In this document: piece after piece, positions 14,973-23,556 of the stretch
How the letters are laid out: each line of letters begins with the position of its first letter
Numbering within the stretch: the first letter of the stretch is position 1
From: Pseudomonas fortuita
Lineage (GTDB): Bacteria > Pseudomonadota > Gammaproteobacteria > Pseudomonadales > Pseudomonadaceae
Reading direction: 5' to 3'
Assembly: GCF_026898135.2 (NCBI RefSeq)
Contig: NZ_CP114035.2
Span: 4,009,501 to 4,073,500 of the forward strand
DNA: 64,000 nt
Program-made: the position numbers and the translations under genes
Notes under the pieces: model-generated
Told to the model about the DNA's origin: nothing
The model's input: only the letters and a program-made list of their open reading frames with translations
Database searches by the model: none

Positions 14973-16406
14973 TTAGAGATTTGCTGGATCGCTGATAACT
15001 CTGACAGAAGGCGTGCTTTTTCCAGAGATGATCTCATGCTCATTGAACTTGGCGATGCGAATCTGTTTGTGAGAATCACGACCGTTATCGTAGATGATAA
15101 GTATCTCACCATCATCACCGAAACTGACTACCGGATACGAAACCTGAATAGAAGAATCTGGCTCGATAATTTTTTTATACCGGTATGTAGCTCCGTCGTC
15201 ATCGGAGAGACCAACTGTCAGTGTTCCTCGCACAAGATCATTGTTCCAGCAAAGTAGAAGGAGTCCGGAAGGAGTCCTGCCTAGCCACGCACGCGACGAA
15301 GAGCTCGGAGCGGTAACCGTGTAAGCCTGCCAAGGCGTCCAGGTCCTCATTAGGTCGCGACTGACGGAATACTGCATTTGTGAGTTGGAACCCAACGATC
15401 TTAGCAGAGCTAAAACACTTCCATCGGACCGCTGCACGAACTCAGTTTCAAAGAAACCACTGTACTGGCCGTTATTGTTAGGTGGAAGCTGAGAAACATG
15501 TTTAATTTTCTGGCTTTCCCAATCCAGCTCGTAAATATGCGGCCCTACATGATCCATGTATGCTGGAGGATATTCAGCAGAGAAGCGCCAGCCATCTACT
15601 GCTAGATACCACTTATCTTCGATCTTGACTGGACGTCGCGGATCACCGTAGTAAGACAAACGGAATGGCTCGCCCCATTTGGGGTCCTCAGCATTGGGAT
15701 CGTCACAAATAACTGCCCATGCTCCACCAATACCATCGTAGAGCTTGTTGTCTCCCAGGACGCCATAGAAAAGCCAGAGACGGCCCTTGGGATCTGTCCA
15801 GAGCATTGGATCTACAATCTGGTTTCCTGGATGGCTAGGTGAGTACGTCAGGTATCCGTACTCTTTAACGCTCTCGCCGCCGTTATCCGAGTAGGCCAGC
15901 ACCGCGAAGTTTCCTGGTCCTTCGGCTGCATGGGTATTGTCAGCACGCCATGCGGTCCAGTATCGGATTGGACCGGTTCTGGCGATTGTGGCCGTGGCCT
16001 GGTACGCACGATTGGCCAGACGGTAGGAAGGGTCGTCGGTGTCTCGCTCGATACGCGCCGGGGAATCCACAAAGACGCGTGCCGGCCGCTGATCGAAGCT
16101 GGAAACGATATCGGATTTTGTCGTGCCCTGACGCTTGGCCCTATCCCCTCCCGGCGCAAGCGGGTCATTTTTCGCTAAATACAATGGAGCGCTCCCGTTG
16201 GCAGGCGAGCTATGGACATCGGGGGTATTCCGATGGTCTGGACGACCTATAGCCCCTTCGAAAACATCTGCGTTTTTTCGAGGCTCCACATTCAACACCC
16301 AGTGGCTGAGCTCGGTATCGAATCGCGCAAGCTCCTTATCACCCACGATAACAGCTGATGATTCCGATACCGCTTTCGACACCTGAGTGATAGGCAGTCC
16401 GTCCAT
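14973..16406 (-). CDS. Sialidase-like (BNR-repeat) beta-propeller protein of the prophage remnant
   Basis: 477 residues. ATG 16406 is preceded by AGAGGAAG at good spacing. No signal peptide is seen. Residues 1-45 (LPITQVSKAVSESSAVIVGDKELARFDTELSHWVL, in two short blocks) resemble phage tail-fibre type N-termini. From about residue 130 to the end there are repeated propeller-like blades: YWTAWRADN, GNQIVDPMLWTDPKGRLWLFY, FFETEFVQRSDGSVLALLRS, SRAWLGRTPSGLLLLCWNN, GLSDDDGATYRYKK, and SYPVVSFGDDGEILIIYDNGR. These match the sialidase/BNR family, which cleaves or binds glycans. Lower GC marks it as imported. It could be a tail-spike depolymerase or a cargo gene; the enzyme activity is not proven. 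Confidence 0.7.
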   Translation of the reverse strand: MDGLPITQVSKAVSESSAVIVGDKELARFDTELSHWVLNVEPRKNADVFEGAIGRPDHRNTPDVHSSPANGSAPLYLAKNDPLAPGGDRAKRQGTTKSDIVSSFDQRPARVFVDSPARIERDTDDPSYRLANRAYQATATIARTGPIRYWTAWRADNTHAAEGPGNFAVLAYSDNGGESVKEYGYLTYSPSHPGNQIVDPMLWTDPKGRLWLFYGVLGDNKLYDGIGGAWAVICDDPNAEDPKWGEPFRLSYYGDPRRPVKIEDKWYLAVDGWRFSAEYPPAYMDHVGPHIYELDWESQKIKHVSQLPPNNNGQYSGFFETEFVQRSDGSVLALLRSLGSNSQMQYSVSRDLMRTWTPWQAYTVTAPSSSSRAWLGRTPSGLLLLCWNNDLVRGTLTVGLSDDDGATYRYKKIIEPDSSIQVSYPVVSFGDDGEILIIYDNGRDSHKQIRIAKFNEHEIISGKSTPSVRVISDPANL

Positions 16407-16545
16407 CAGTTTCTTCCTCTTCCTAGGATCCGAGTATTTCCAAGATAGTACGTAACATCACCCTGCTGCCTAATACGCATGCGGAAACTGGCGCTAGGAA
16501 GCTGATGAAGACGTAGCACAGGTTGTAGTACTTCTATGGCACCGC

Positions 16546-16764
16546 TTAATCAGACTGGTTCCGCGACTGTCGCCCGCTCACATAGTCGTACTCCTTGGCG
16601 CACTGGTCTCCCGCTATCTTGGCTCGGTCATACGCCTTCGCCAACTGTCCGGCTCGAGCATCAGCCCGTGCGAGCAGGTCGGAGAGCACCAAGGTGGCGC
16701 GGGTGGCTGTCTCGCCTCTGGCGACAGCAGCGGTGTCCGTGCCGGGGCAACTGCCGGTCTGCGG
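16546..16764 (-). pseudogene. Phage spanin (DUF2514/Rz-like) C-terminal remnant
   Basis: On the minus strand, 72 codons end in TAA at 16548-16546. They read ETATRATLVLSDLLARADAR, AGQLAKAYDRAKIAGDQCAK and EYDYVSGRQ, the C-terminal half of DUF2514-type Rz-like lysis proteins of Pseudomonas phages. The N-terminal membrane anchor and start are missing; the similarity ends near 16764. This is the clearest sign that the island derives from a prophage lysis region. Confidence 0.6.
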
Positions 16765-16883
16765 CCAAAAATTTCACGGAGGTTTGTCCTATCCCAATCC
16801 AGTGCGAGATATCATTCGCCTACTGGAACCAGTCAGGCTGTGATATCAAGAAACCATCAGTCACAGGAAAGAGGCCTGGTGGA

Positions 16884-17270
16884 ATGATACTGAAGCTTTC
16901 AGATGTGGACATAATAGGTTTCAAGACCGCCATTTCTGTTTCGCATGGAACGGACGTGGAGTACACCAGAGGAAAGATTATTGGTTCGGAGAACGGCATT
17001 ATTGAGCGTGATCCGCCTTCTTTTCTTGAAATGCTTGGCCTTCCAGCGGATACGCCTTTTGATGCCCTGCTGATAGCTCTGATGACCCTGCGGGACAGGC
17101 CAGAAGCGCCACTTGAAGAGAAAACACAGGCCCTAAAAACCTCGAAGATCGGGCCGTATCTTCAACACTCAGCCAATGCTGCAACAGTGGTAGAAGGTCT
17201 CGCATTGCTTGCAACGAGCCCAGAAGGGACTCAAGTAATCACTTGGCTCAAAGGCGTTGTAGGTTTCTAG
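16884..17270 (+). CDS. Hypothetical island protein
   Basis: 128 residues from ATG 16884. The open frame extends far upstream, but that part overlaps the antisense spanin remnant and is arginine/proline-rich noise. The chosen part looks coherent: MILKLSDVDIIGFKTAIS, KIIGSENGIIERD, a helical FLEMLGLPADTPFDALLIAL, then ATVVEGLALLATSPEGTQV. I do not recognise a family. It is the gene next to the right att site, on the strand opposite to most island genes. Confidence 0.5.
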   Translation: MILKLSDVDIIGFKTAISVSHGTDVEYTRGKIIGSENGIIERDPPSFLEMLGLPADTPFDALLIALMTLRDRPEAPLEEKTQALKTSKIGPYLQHSANAATVVEGLALLATSPEGTQVITWLKGVVGF

Positions 17271-17296
17271 GGCCTAGAGAGGATAGAGGTGGGTGG

Positions 17297-17317
17297 TTTT
17301 GCAAAAGTTTTGCAAAA
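17297..17317. repeat. Tandem palindromes TTTTGCAAAA, candidate recombinase arm sites
   Basis: Two copies of the self-complementary TTTTGCAAAA (17297-17306 and 17308-17317) lie one base apart, about 60 bases inside the right att repeat. A partial copy, TTTGCAAAA, lies about 85 bases inside the left repeat (near 13254). The position fits arm-type binding sites for the lost integrase or excisionase. Confidence 0.4.
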
Positions 17318-17319
17318 AC

Positions 17320-17348
17320 AAAAAGGGCGACCCTCTCGGATCGCCCTT
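17320..17348 (-). terminator. Terminator of the right tRNA-Val copy
   Basis: AAGGGCGA (17323-17330) pairs with TCGCCCTT (17341-17348), with a T run on the minus strand. It lies on the island side of the att repeat, so the element brought its own terminator for the tRNA it re-created. Confidence 0.75.
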
Positions 17349-17374
17349 CAAGTGCCCGAAAACCGGGGCTTTTG

Positions 17375-17427
17375 TTTGGTAGGCACAATTGGACTCGAAC
17401 CAACGACCCCCACCATGTCAAGGTGGT
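17375..17427. repeat. att direct repeat, right copy (within intact tRNA-Val)
   Basis: Identical over 53 bases to 13119-13171. Here the tRNA continues past the repeat with the D arm and 5' acceptor strand, so this junction keeps a working tRNA. Confidence 0.9.
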
Positions 17428-17453
17428 GCTCTAACCAACTGAGCTATGTGCCT
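17377..17453 (-). tRNA. tRNA-Val (anticodon GAC), restored by the island
   Basis: A 77-nt tRNA with the same sequence as the gene at 12873-12949, anticodon GAC and encoded CCA. Its 3' half lies in the island att repeat and its 5' half is the original chromosomal gene. Confidence 0.97.
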
Positions 17454-17467
17454 GTCGTGTGGTGCGC

Positions 17468-17495
17468 ATTCTACGCATTCCAAAAACCCTGTCAA
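17468..17495 (-). promoter_or_regulatory. Sigma-70 promoter of tRNA-Val (right copy)
   Basis: Minus-strand TTGACA (17490-17495, perfect -35) and TAGAAT (17468-17473) with a 16-base spacer, about 15 bases before the tRNA. Confidence 0.8.
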
Positions 17496-17655
17496 CACTT
17501 TTTTTTGCGCTAACCTACTGAATCTTAACCCCTTTGTATAAAGGCTGCTGGCGGGTCCCCCGTAAAGGATTTTCACCAGACGACTAGCGGGTGTTTATTA
17601 TTATTGATAGCATCGGTACATTCGTTAAAAATATAAAACACGAGGTTCCTGCAGC

Positions 17656-18939
17656 ATGGCTAACACCCCCTACCCCCAGTCCTACTACGCCGCCTCGGCC
17701 AACCCGGTGCCGCCACGTCCGGCGCTGCAGGGTGAGGTGGAAACCGATGTGTGCATCATCGGTGCCGGCTACACCGGCCTGTCCAGCGCCCTGTTCCTGC
17801 TGGAGAACGGCTTCAAGGTGAGCATCGTCGAAGCGGCCAAGGTCGGTTTCGGCGCATCGGGCCGCAACGGCGGCCAGATCGTCAACAGCTACAGCCGCGA
17901 CATTGACGTCATCGAACGCACCGTCGGCCCCAAGCAGGCACAACTGCTGGGCCACATGGCCTTCGAAGGCGGGCGCATCATTCGTGAGCGCGTGGCCAAA
18001 TACAACATCCAGTGCGACCTGAAAGACGGTGGCGTGTTCGCCGCCCTCACCAGCAAGCAGATGGGCCACCTGGAGTCGCAAAAGCGCCTGTGGGAACGCT
18101 TCGGCCACAACCAGCTCGAGCTGATGGACCAGAAGCGCATCCGTGAAGTGGTTGCGTGCGACAGCTATATCGGTGGCATGCTCGACATGAGCGGCGGCCA
18201 TATCCACCCGCTGAACCTGGCCTTGGGCGAAGCAGCTGCGGTCGAGTCGCTGGGGGGCATCATCTATGAGCAAACCCCGGCCGTGCGTATCGAGCGCGGT
18301 GCCAACCCAGTGGTGCACACCCCGCAAGGCAAAGTGCGCGCCAAGTTCATCATCGTCGCCGGCAACGCCTACCTGGGCAACCTGGTGCCGGAACTGGCCG
18401 CCAAGTCCATGCCATGCGGTACCCAGGTGATCACCACCGAACCCCTGGGCGAAGAACTGGCGCGCACCCTGCTGCCGCAGGATTACTGCGTCGAGGACTG
18501 CAACTACCTGCTCGACTACTACCGCCTGACCAGCGACAAGCGCCTGATCTTCGGCGGTGGCGTGGTGTACGGCGCACGTGACCCGGCCAACATCGAGGCG
18601 ATCATCCGTCCGAAAATGCTCAAGGCCTTCCCGCAGCTGAAAAACGTGAAGATCGACTACGCCTGGACCGGCAACTTCCTGCTGACCCTGTCGCGCCTGC
18701 CCCAGGTTGGCCGGATCGGCGACAACATCTATTACTCGCAGGGTTGCTCGGGCCACGGCGTGACCTACACCCACCTGGCGGGCAAAGTGCTGGCCGAGGC
18801 CTTGCGCGGCCAGGCTGAGCGTTTCGACGCCTTCGCCGGCCTGCCGCACTACCCGTTCCCGGGTGGCCAGATGCTGCGCGTGCCGTTCAGCGCCATTGGC
18901 GCCTGGTACTACAGCCTGCGCGATCGCCTGGGCTTCTGA
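17656..18939 (+). CDS. puuB: FAD-dependent oxidoreductase, gamma-glutamylputrescine oxidase type
   Basis: 427 residues of the DAO/glycine-oxidase fold. The N-terminal dinucleotide-binding motif is CIIGAGYTGLSSALFLLENG (about residues 32-51). It is followed by VGFGASGRNGGQIV, typical of PuuB/OrdL-type enzymes, and ends with YYSQGCSGHGVTYTHLAGKVLAEA, the C-terminal FAD contact. PuuB oxidises gamma-glutamylputrescine to the aldehyde in putrescine catabolism. Other puu genes are not in the window, so the substrate is inferred from the family. GAGG precedes ATG 17656. It is a single-gene unit. Confidence 0.85.
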   Translation: MANTPYPQSYYAASANPVPPRPALQGEVETDVCIIGAGYTGLSSALFLLENGFKVSIVEAAKVGFGASGRNGGQIVNSYSRDIDVIERTVGPKQAQLLGHMAFEGGRIIRERVAKYNIQCDLKDGGVFAALTSKQMGHLESQKRLWERFGHNQLELMDQKRIREVVACDSYIGGMLDMSGGHIHPLNLALGEAAAVESLGGIIYEQTPAVRIERGANPVVHTPQGKVRAKFIIVAGNAYLGNLVPELAAKSMPCGTQVITTEPLGEELARTLLPQDYCVEDCNYLLDYYRLTSDKRLIFGGGVVYGARDPANIEAIIRPKMLKAFPQLKNVKIDYAWTGNFLLTLSRLPQVGRIGDNIYYSQGCSGHGVTYTHLAGKVLAEALRGQAERFDAFAGLPHYPFPGGQMLRVPFSAIGAWYYSLRDRLGF

Positions 18940-18969
18940 TGTAAGCCGGCCTGGCGCTATCGCCGGCAA

Positions 18970-19029
18970 GCCAGCTCCCACAGGTACCGCACAGGCGTCG
19001 AACCCAGTGCGCTACCTGTGGGAGCTGGC
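18970..19029. repeat. REP pair (BIME-like hairpin)
   Basis: GCCAGCTCCCACAGGTA (18970-18986) and its exact reverse complement (19013-19029) enclose 26 bases. It is the same family as the elements at 24581 and 27103, placed between the convergent puuB and the C39-like gene. Confidence 0.85.
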
Positions 19030-19033
19030 ACCG

Positions 19034-19711
19034 CTATTTGTTCAGGCTGCTGATGGCCTGCTTCGCCGCAATTTCCTGCCCCGCCCGTGCCAGCTCATCC
19101 GCAGCCTGCAACCAGCGCTGGCGATCCACCTGGGCCGGCAGTTGCCGCGGTGGCTGCACCAGCACCGCCCAACTCCCCTGCTTTGCCCACGCCGAGGCAA
19201 AGTCATCAAACGCCATCACCTGCCGCCGGTGCATGCCCGAGCGCAGCAGCACACGCTGCTTGTAGCGGTCATAGCCGATCAGCACCGCATAACGTGGCTC
19301 ACCCCACCAGGCCGAACCCTCTTCGTAACGCAGCAGCACCGGGTTGCCCGCCGCCACCTGGGTCAATAGCGCGTCCAGTTGCTTGTCCAGTGGGTATACC
19401 ACCATGCCGTAGTCCCGTGCCACGCGAGGGATAGCCGTGTCCAGCGCATCTGCGCCTTGGGGCAGGTTCAGCGGCTTGTCCAGCAAACCAGGCGTAATCG
19501 GCGCGCCCTGTTGCGACAGCACCGCTGCCAGCGCCATGGCACCGCTGTGGTTGGCGTTGCCACGGTAGAACGGCACGCTGCTGATCTCGACCCGCTGCGC
19601 CAGGCCTTTGAGATTGGCGGGCGGTGCGCTGGCACAGCCAGCCAGGGTGGCTGCCATCAGACAGACGGCCAGCAGCCGCCGGGGGGCAGTTTTGACGGAA
19701 TGTTGCTGCAT
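19034..19711 (-). CDS. C39-peptidase-like lipoprotein lacking the catalytic Cys and His
   Basis: 225 residues from ATG 19711 (a GTG at 19717 is also possible). A lipoprotein signal ends LMAATLAGC, with Cys26 lipidated. The domain matches bacteriocin-processing C39-like cysteine peptidases (PA2778-type lipoproteins). Where the family has QCGPAALA, this protein reads HSGAMALA (Ser56 for Cys). Where it has HYAVVVGYD, this one reads RYAVLIGYD (Arg140 for His). It should therefore be inactive as a protease and may bind peptides instead. The C-terminal helices (QVDRQRWLQAADELARAG) are TPR-like. It probably sits in the outer membrane facing the periplasm. Confidence 0.78.
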   Translation of the reverse strand: MQQHSVKTAPRRLLAVCLMAATLAGCASAPPANLKGLAQRVEISSVPFYRGNANHSGAMALAAVLSQQGAPITPGLLDKPLNLPQGADALDTAIPRVARDYGMVVYPLDKQLDALLTQVAAGNPVLLRYEEGSAWWGEPRYAVLIGYDRYKQRVLLRSGMHRRQVMAFDDFASAWAKQGSWAVLVQPPRQLPAQVDRQRWLQAADELARAGQEIAAKQAISSLNK

Positions 19712-19933
19712 GGACACTCGCTTGTTCCAACGCCAGGCAGGCAGCGCCCGGCTCTGGCACCGATCATAGGTCCGACAGCGGCGCGGGTATAGTCCGACAG
19801 CGGCTTGGAGCGAATCGGACTCAGGGATAGACCTTTGTTCGATGGAACGTCACAGGCGAAGGGCTAGACTAAAGCAGTGTCTGGAAGGCAAGCGCTGGCT
19901 GACCGAGCGCTGCCCTTGGAGAGGGAGGCACAG

Positions 19934-20110
19934 ATGAGCCTGACTATGGCAATCCTCATGCTGGTGGGCATGTGGCTGAGCGTTGCAGCCGCCATGCTGT
20001 GGGGTGTGCTGCGTATCGTGCGGCGCCATTCCCACCACCACCGGCCACCGCTGGTACCTGCCAAGCCGCAACCTGTGCGACGGCCACGACGGCCAGCCGG
20101 GGTGCACTAA
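19934..20110 (+). CDS. Small single-pass membrane protein
   Basis: 58 residues from ATG 19934, behind GAGAGGGAGG. One hydrophobic helix (MAILMLVGMWLSVAAAMLWG) is followed by a strongly basic, His/Pro-rich tail (RIVRRHSHHHRPP, then QPVRRPRRPAG). The tail should stay in the cytoplasm. The function is unknown. A terminator follows at 20128. Confidence 0.65.
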   Translation: MSLTMAILMLVGMWLSVAAAMLWGVLRIVRRHSHHHRPPLVPAKPQPVRRPRRPAGVH

Positions 20111-20127
20111 GATTTCAGAACCCGCGA

Positions 20128-20155
20128 ACGGGGCGCAATGCGCCCCGTCTTTTTT
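20128..20155 (+). terminator. Rho-independent terminator
   Basis: ACGGGGCG (20128-20135) pairs with CGCCCCGT (20141-20148), followed by CTTTTTTT. It ends the small membrane-protein gene and lies against the convergent terC gene. Confidence 0.85.
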
Positions 20156-20158
20156 TCA

Positions 20159-20911
20159 TCAACCTTCAGCAGCCTCACGCTTCAAGCGCGCCCGGCGAGC
20201 CAGAATGTTGAGGATCTCGATCGCGGTCGAGAACGCCATGGCCGCATACACATACCCCTTCGGCACATGAGCGCCAAAGCCTTCGGCGATCAGTGTCATG
20301 CCGATCATGATCAGGAAGCCCAAGGCCAGCATGACCACGGTCGGGTTGTCATTGATGAAGTTGGCCAGCGGGTCAGCGGCCACCATCATCACGATGACTG
20401 CCGTGATCACGGCAATTATCATGATCGGCAAGTGCTCGGTCATGCCCACAGCGGTGATGATGCTGTCGACCGAGAAGACGATGTCCAGCAGCAGGATCTG
20501 GAAGATTGCCGCAGCAAAGCCCAGAGTTACAGTCGAACCGACCTTGGCTTCTTCCTTGGCACCGTGCGGGTCAACGCTTTCGTGAATTTCCTTGGTCGCC
20601 TTCCACAGCAGGAACAGGCCACCGGCAATCAGGATCATGTCCTTCCACGAGAAGGCGTTACCGAACACTTCGACCACAGGGTCGGTGAGCTGTACGATCC
20701 AGGCCACCGTGCTGAGCAAGGCCAGGCGCATGACCAAGGCCATGCTGATCCCGATCCGCCGTGCCTTGGAGCGGTACTCCACCGGCAGTTTATTGGTCAG
20801 GATGGAGATGAAGATCAGGTTGTCGATGCCCAGCACAACTTCCATGGCCACCAATGTAGCCAGGGCAACCCAGGCAGTAGGGCTAGCGGCGAGTTCCAGC
20901 AAGTATTCCAT
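20159..20911 (-). CDS. TerC family integral membrane protein
   Basis: 250 residues with about seven hydrophobic helices. The conserved acidic TerC positions are visible in [20 protein letters not shown] (helix 1) and [18 protein letters not shown]. TerC/YoaE-type proteins are linked to metal export, particularly manganese at the Sec translocon, and to tellurite resistance. The TerC domain fills the protein; no CBS or CorC domain follows. A small lipoprotein gene lies just upstream on the same strand and may be co-transcribed. Confidence 0.88.
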   Translation of the reverse strand: MEYLLELAASPTAWVALATLVAMEVVLGIDNLIFISILTNKLPVEYRSKARRIGISMALVMRLALLSTVAWIVQLTDPVVEVFGNAFSWKDMILIAGGLFLLWKATKEIHESVDPHGAKEEAKVGSTVTLGFAAAIFQILLLDIVFSVDSIITAVGMTEHLPIMIIAVITAVIVMMVAADPLANFINDNPTVVMLALGFLIMIGMTLIAEGFGAHVPKGYVYAAMAFSTAIEILNILARRARLKREAAEG

Positions 20912-20940
20912 TGTTCAAATCCTGCAGCGGCGGTTTAGGG

Positions 20941-21180
20941 TCAGATTTCCTGGGTGTCTTTTTTCTTGTCGGCATCTTCAGGCTGTTGCGCTTCGCCGCC
21001 GATAGCCTCGTTCAACGCCTGCTGGGCGGCCTTGTTGGTATCGTCAATGGCCTGCTTGGCCGACTGCGCGGCCTGGTCGAGCATCTGCTGGGCGGATTTC
21101 TCGGCTTGGTCGCAGCCTGCCAGGGTGAACAGGGCCAACGCCAGCACCAATGGGGTTCCGATGGATTTGAATTGCAGCAT
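20941..21180 (-). CDS. Small Ala/Gln-rich lipoprotein
   Basis: 79 residues from ATG 21180. The lipobox LFTLAGC gives a lipidated Cys near residue 23. The rest is a charged, alanine- and glutamine-rich helix with a heptad-like pattern (AEKSAQQMLDQAAQSAKQAI, then NKAAQQALNEAI), resembling small Lpp-like coiled-coil lipoproteins. It ends in an acidic/lysine tail. Its partner is unknown. It lies 29 bases before terC on the same strand. Confidence 0.75.
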   Translation of the reverse strand: MLQFKSIGTPLVLALALFTLAGCDQAEKSAQQMLDQAAQSAKQAIDDTNKAAQQALNEAIGGEAQQPEDADKKKDTQEI

Positions 21181-21258
21181 GGTGTCCTCGCTTGAAATAT
21201 CCCGGCGGCGCATGGCGCCTGATGCGGTGCATTCTAGAGATGCCGACAGTTCAGGAAA

Positions 21259-21297
21259 ATTCGTATTTTCATGGCGTATACTTCGGGTTTTACGAAT
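21259..21297. promoter_or_regulatory. Inverted repeat upstream of nhaR-like gene
   Basis: ATTCGTA (21259-21265) and TACGAAT (21291-21297) form a perfect 7+7 dyad ending 15 bases before the nhaR start. The spacing and AT-rich centre suggest a LysR-type operator, perhaps autoregulatory. Confidence 0.35.
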
Positions 21298-21311
21298 CGG
21301 GACGACCGACG

Positions 21312-22205
21312 GTGCTCAACTATCGCCAGCTGCATTACTTCTGGGCCGTGGCCAAGACGGGCAGCATCACCCGCGCCAGCGAACAGCTGAACCTCACACC
21401 ACAGACCATCAGCGGGCAAATCAGCCTGTTCGAGCAAACCTACGGCCTGGAACTGTTCCAGCGCGTCGGCCGCCAACTGGAGCTGACCGAGACCGGCCGC
21501 CAGGCGCTGGTGTACGCAGAACAGATGTTCCAGATTGGCGGCGAACTGGAGGCCATGCTGCGCGCCGGCCCGCAGGAGCAGATCCTGTTCCGTGTGGGGG
21601 TGGCCGATGTGGTGCCCAAATCCATCGTCTACCGCCTGCTGGCACCGACCATGGAGCTGGATGAGGTGCTGCGCATCAACTGCCGCGAAGACAAACTTGA
21701 GCGGCTGCTGGCAGACCTGGCCATCCAGCGCCTGGACCTGGTGATTTCCGACAGCCCCATGCCCAGCAATCTGGACATCAAGGGCTACAGCCAGAAGCTG
21801 GGCGAGTGCGGGCTGAGCTTTTTCGCCACGCCGGCACTGGCACAACGCCTGAACGGCCCCTTCCCCGCCTGCCTGCAGGATGCTCCGCTGCTGGTGCCCG
21901 GGCAGGAAACCGTGGTGCGCAGCCGTTTGCTGCGGTGGCTGGGCGAGCAACAGCTGCAGCCCCGCATCGTGGGCGAGTTCGATGACAGTGCCCTGATGCA
22001 GGCGTTCGGCCAGTCGGGCAGCGGCATTTTCGTCGCCCCCAGCGTGATCGCCGACGAGGTGTGCCGCCAATATGGTGTGGCGCTGATCGGCCAGACCGAG
22101 GCCGTGCACGAATCGTTCTATGCCATTTCGGTAGAGCGCAAGGTCAAGCACCCGGGGATTGTCGCGATTACCGAGGGGGCGCGGCGGGAATTGTTTCATT
22201 GGTGA
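21312..22205 (+). CDS. nhaR: LysR family regulator, NhaR type
   Basis: 297 residues from GTG 21312, where the family sequence begins ([18 protein letters not shown]). The winged HTH contains [20 protein letters not shown], characteristic of NhaR. The effector domain has [16 protein letters not shown] and [22 protein letters not shown]. NhaR activates sodium/proton antiporter or biofilm polysaccharide genes in response to sodium in enterics. No nhaA gene is nearby, and the sodium-coupled SstT gene that follows is a possible target. Open frame upstream of the GTG is not protein-like. Confidence 0.85.
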   Translation: MLNYRQLHYFWAVAKTGSITRASEQLNLTPQTISGQISLFEQTYGLELFQRVGRQLELTETGRQALVYAEQMFQIGGELEAMLRAGPQEQILFRVGVADVVPKSIVYRLLAPTMELDEVLRINCREDKLERLLADLAIQRLDLVISDSPMPSNLDIKGYSQKLGECGLSFFATPALAQRLNGPFPACLQDAPLLVPGQETVVRSRLLRWLGEQQLQPRIVGEFDDSALMQAFGQSGSGIFVAPSVIADEVCRQYGVALIGQTEAVHESFYAISVERKVKHPGIVAITEGARRELFHW

Positions 22206-22332
22206 TCGTGGTGGCGTCTTTGTCCGTGAAACCGCTTCCACCGGTACTGCACACGTCTCGGTACACGGCGAAGACGCCAGAACAGCCGTACACGTGGTCT
22301 ATGGTAAAGTCTCGCCCTTTCCAGATTCCGAG

Positions 22333-23556
22333 ATGCCGCTGCACATGACCCCTGTCTTCCGCCTCCTCAACCGCACCAGCCTGGTGACACAGATCGTCAT
22401 CGGCCTGCTCGCGGGCATCGCCGTTGCCCTGCTCGCGCCTGCCATCGCCCGCGACCTGGCCTTCCTGGGCAAGGTGTTCGTCAGCGCCCTCAAGGCCGTG
22501 GCGCCCGTGTTGGTGTTCATCCTGGTCATGGCCTCGATCGCCAACCACCGTCACGGCCAGGAAACCCATATCCGGCCGATCCTCTGGCTGTACCTGCTAG
22601 GTACCTTCGCCGCAGCGGTCGTAGCCGTGGTCGCCAGCATGCTGTTCCCCTCCGACCTGGTGCTGAGCAGCGGTGAGGCAACGTTGAGCGCCCCGGGTGG
22701 CATCTCCGAGGTGATGCAGAACTTGCTGCTGAGCGCGGTCGACAACCCGATCAATGCCCTGCTCAACGCCAACTTCATCGGCGTGCTGACCTGGGCTATC
22801 GGCCTGGGCGTGGCCCTGCGCCATGCGGGTGAAACCACCCGCACCGTGGTCGAAGACCTGTCCAATGGCGTGACCCTTATCGTGCGCGTGGTTATTCGCT
22901 TCGCCCCGCTGGGCATCTTTGGCCTGGTCAGCTCCACCCTCGCCCAGTCGGGCCTGCAGGCCCTGCTCGGCTACCTGCACTTGCTGGCTGTGCTGATCGG
23001 CTGCATGCTGTTCGTGGCGCTGGTGATGAACCCGCTGATCGTGTTCTGGAAAATCCGCCGCAACCCCTACCCGTTGACCCTGCTGTGCCTGCGCGAAAGC
23101 GGCATTACCGCGTTCTTCACTCGCAGCTCGGCGGCCAACATCCCGGTCAACCTGGCACTGTCAGAGCGCCTTGGCCTGCATGAAGACACCTACTCGGTGT
23201 CGATCCCGCTGGGCGCAACCATCAACATGGCCGGTGCGGCAATCACCATTACCGTACTGACCCTGGCCGCGGTGCATACCCTGGGTATTCCGGTGGACCT
23301 GCCAACGGCCGTGCTGCTCAGCGTGGTGGCGGCGGTGTGCGCCTGTGGCGCCTCGGGTGTGGCCGGGGGCTCGCTGCTGCTGATTCCACTGGCGTGCAGC
23401 CTGTTTGGCATCCCCAGCGAAATTGCCATGCAGGTAGTGGCGGTGGGCTTCATTATCGGCGTGCTGCAGGATTCGGCCGAGACAGCGCTGAATTCGTCGA
23501 CCGATGTGCTGTTCACAGCGGCGGCGTGCCAAGCCGAAGAGGGGCGTAGCGCCTGA
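22333..23556 (+). CDS. sstT: Serine/threonine:sodium symporter SstT
   Basis: 407 residues of the DAACS/glutamate-symporter fold with SstT-specific sequence almost throughout: [88 protein letters not shown] and [16 protein letters not shown]. It imports L-serine and L-threonine with sodium. Start at ATG 22333; an ATG at 22345 is also possible, and neither has a strong Shine-Dalgarno. It stands alone behind nhaR. Confidence 0.95.
   Translation: MPLHMTPVFRLLNRTSLVTQIVIGLLAGIAVALLAPAIARDLAFLGKVFVSALKAVAPVLVFILVMASIANHRHGQETHIRPILWLYLLGTFAAAVVAVVASMLFPSDLVLSSGEATLSAPGGISEVMQNLLLSAVDNPINALLNANFIGVLTWAIGLGVALRHAGETTRTVVEDLSNGVTLIVRVVIRFAPLGIFGLVSSTLAQSGLQALLGYLHLLAVLIGCMLFVALVMNPLIVFWKIRRNPYPLTLLCLRESGITAFFTRSSAANIPVNLALSERLGLHEDTYSVSIPLGATINMAGAAITITVLTLAAVHTLGIPVDLPTAVLLSVVAAVCACGASGVAGGSLLLIPLACSLFGIPSEIAMQVVAVGFIIGVLQDSAETALNSSTDVLFTAAACQAEEGRSA

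Larger units (their letters stand above)
13119..17427. mobile_element. Decayed prophage/genomic island integrated in a tRNA-Val gene
   Basis: A 53-bp direct repeat (13119-13171 and 17375-17427) covers the 3' half of tRNA-Val. The right copy is part of an intact tRNA and the left copy is only the 3' fragment. This is the arrangement left by a tyrosine-recombinase element that enters a tRNA 3' end. Inside are two disrupted small regulators, an excisionase-like gene, a sialidase-like gene, a DUF2514 spanin remnant and hypothetical genes, with long non-coding gaps and visibly lower GC. No integrase, replication or structural phage gene remains, so the element should be immobile. Confidence 0.85.
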
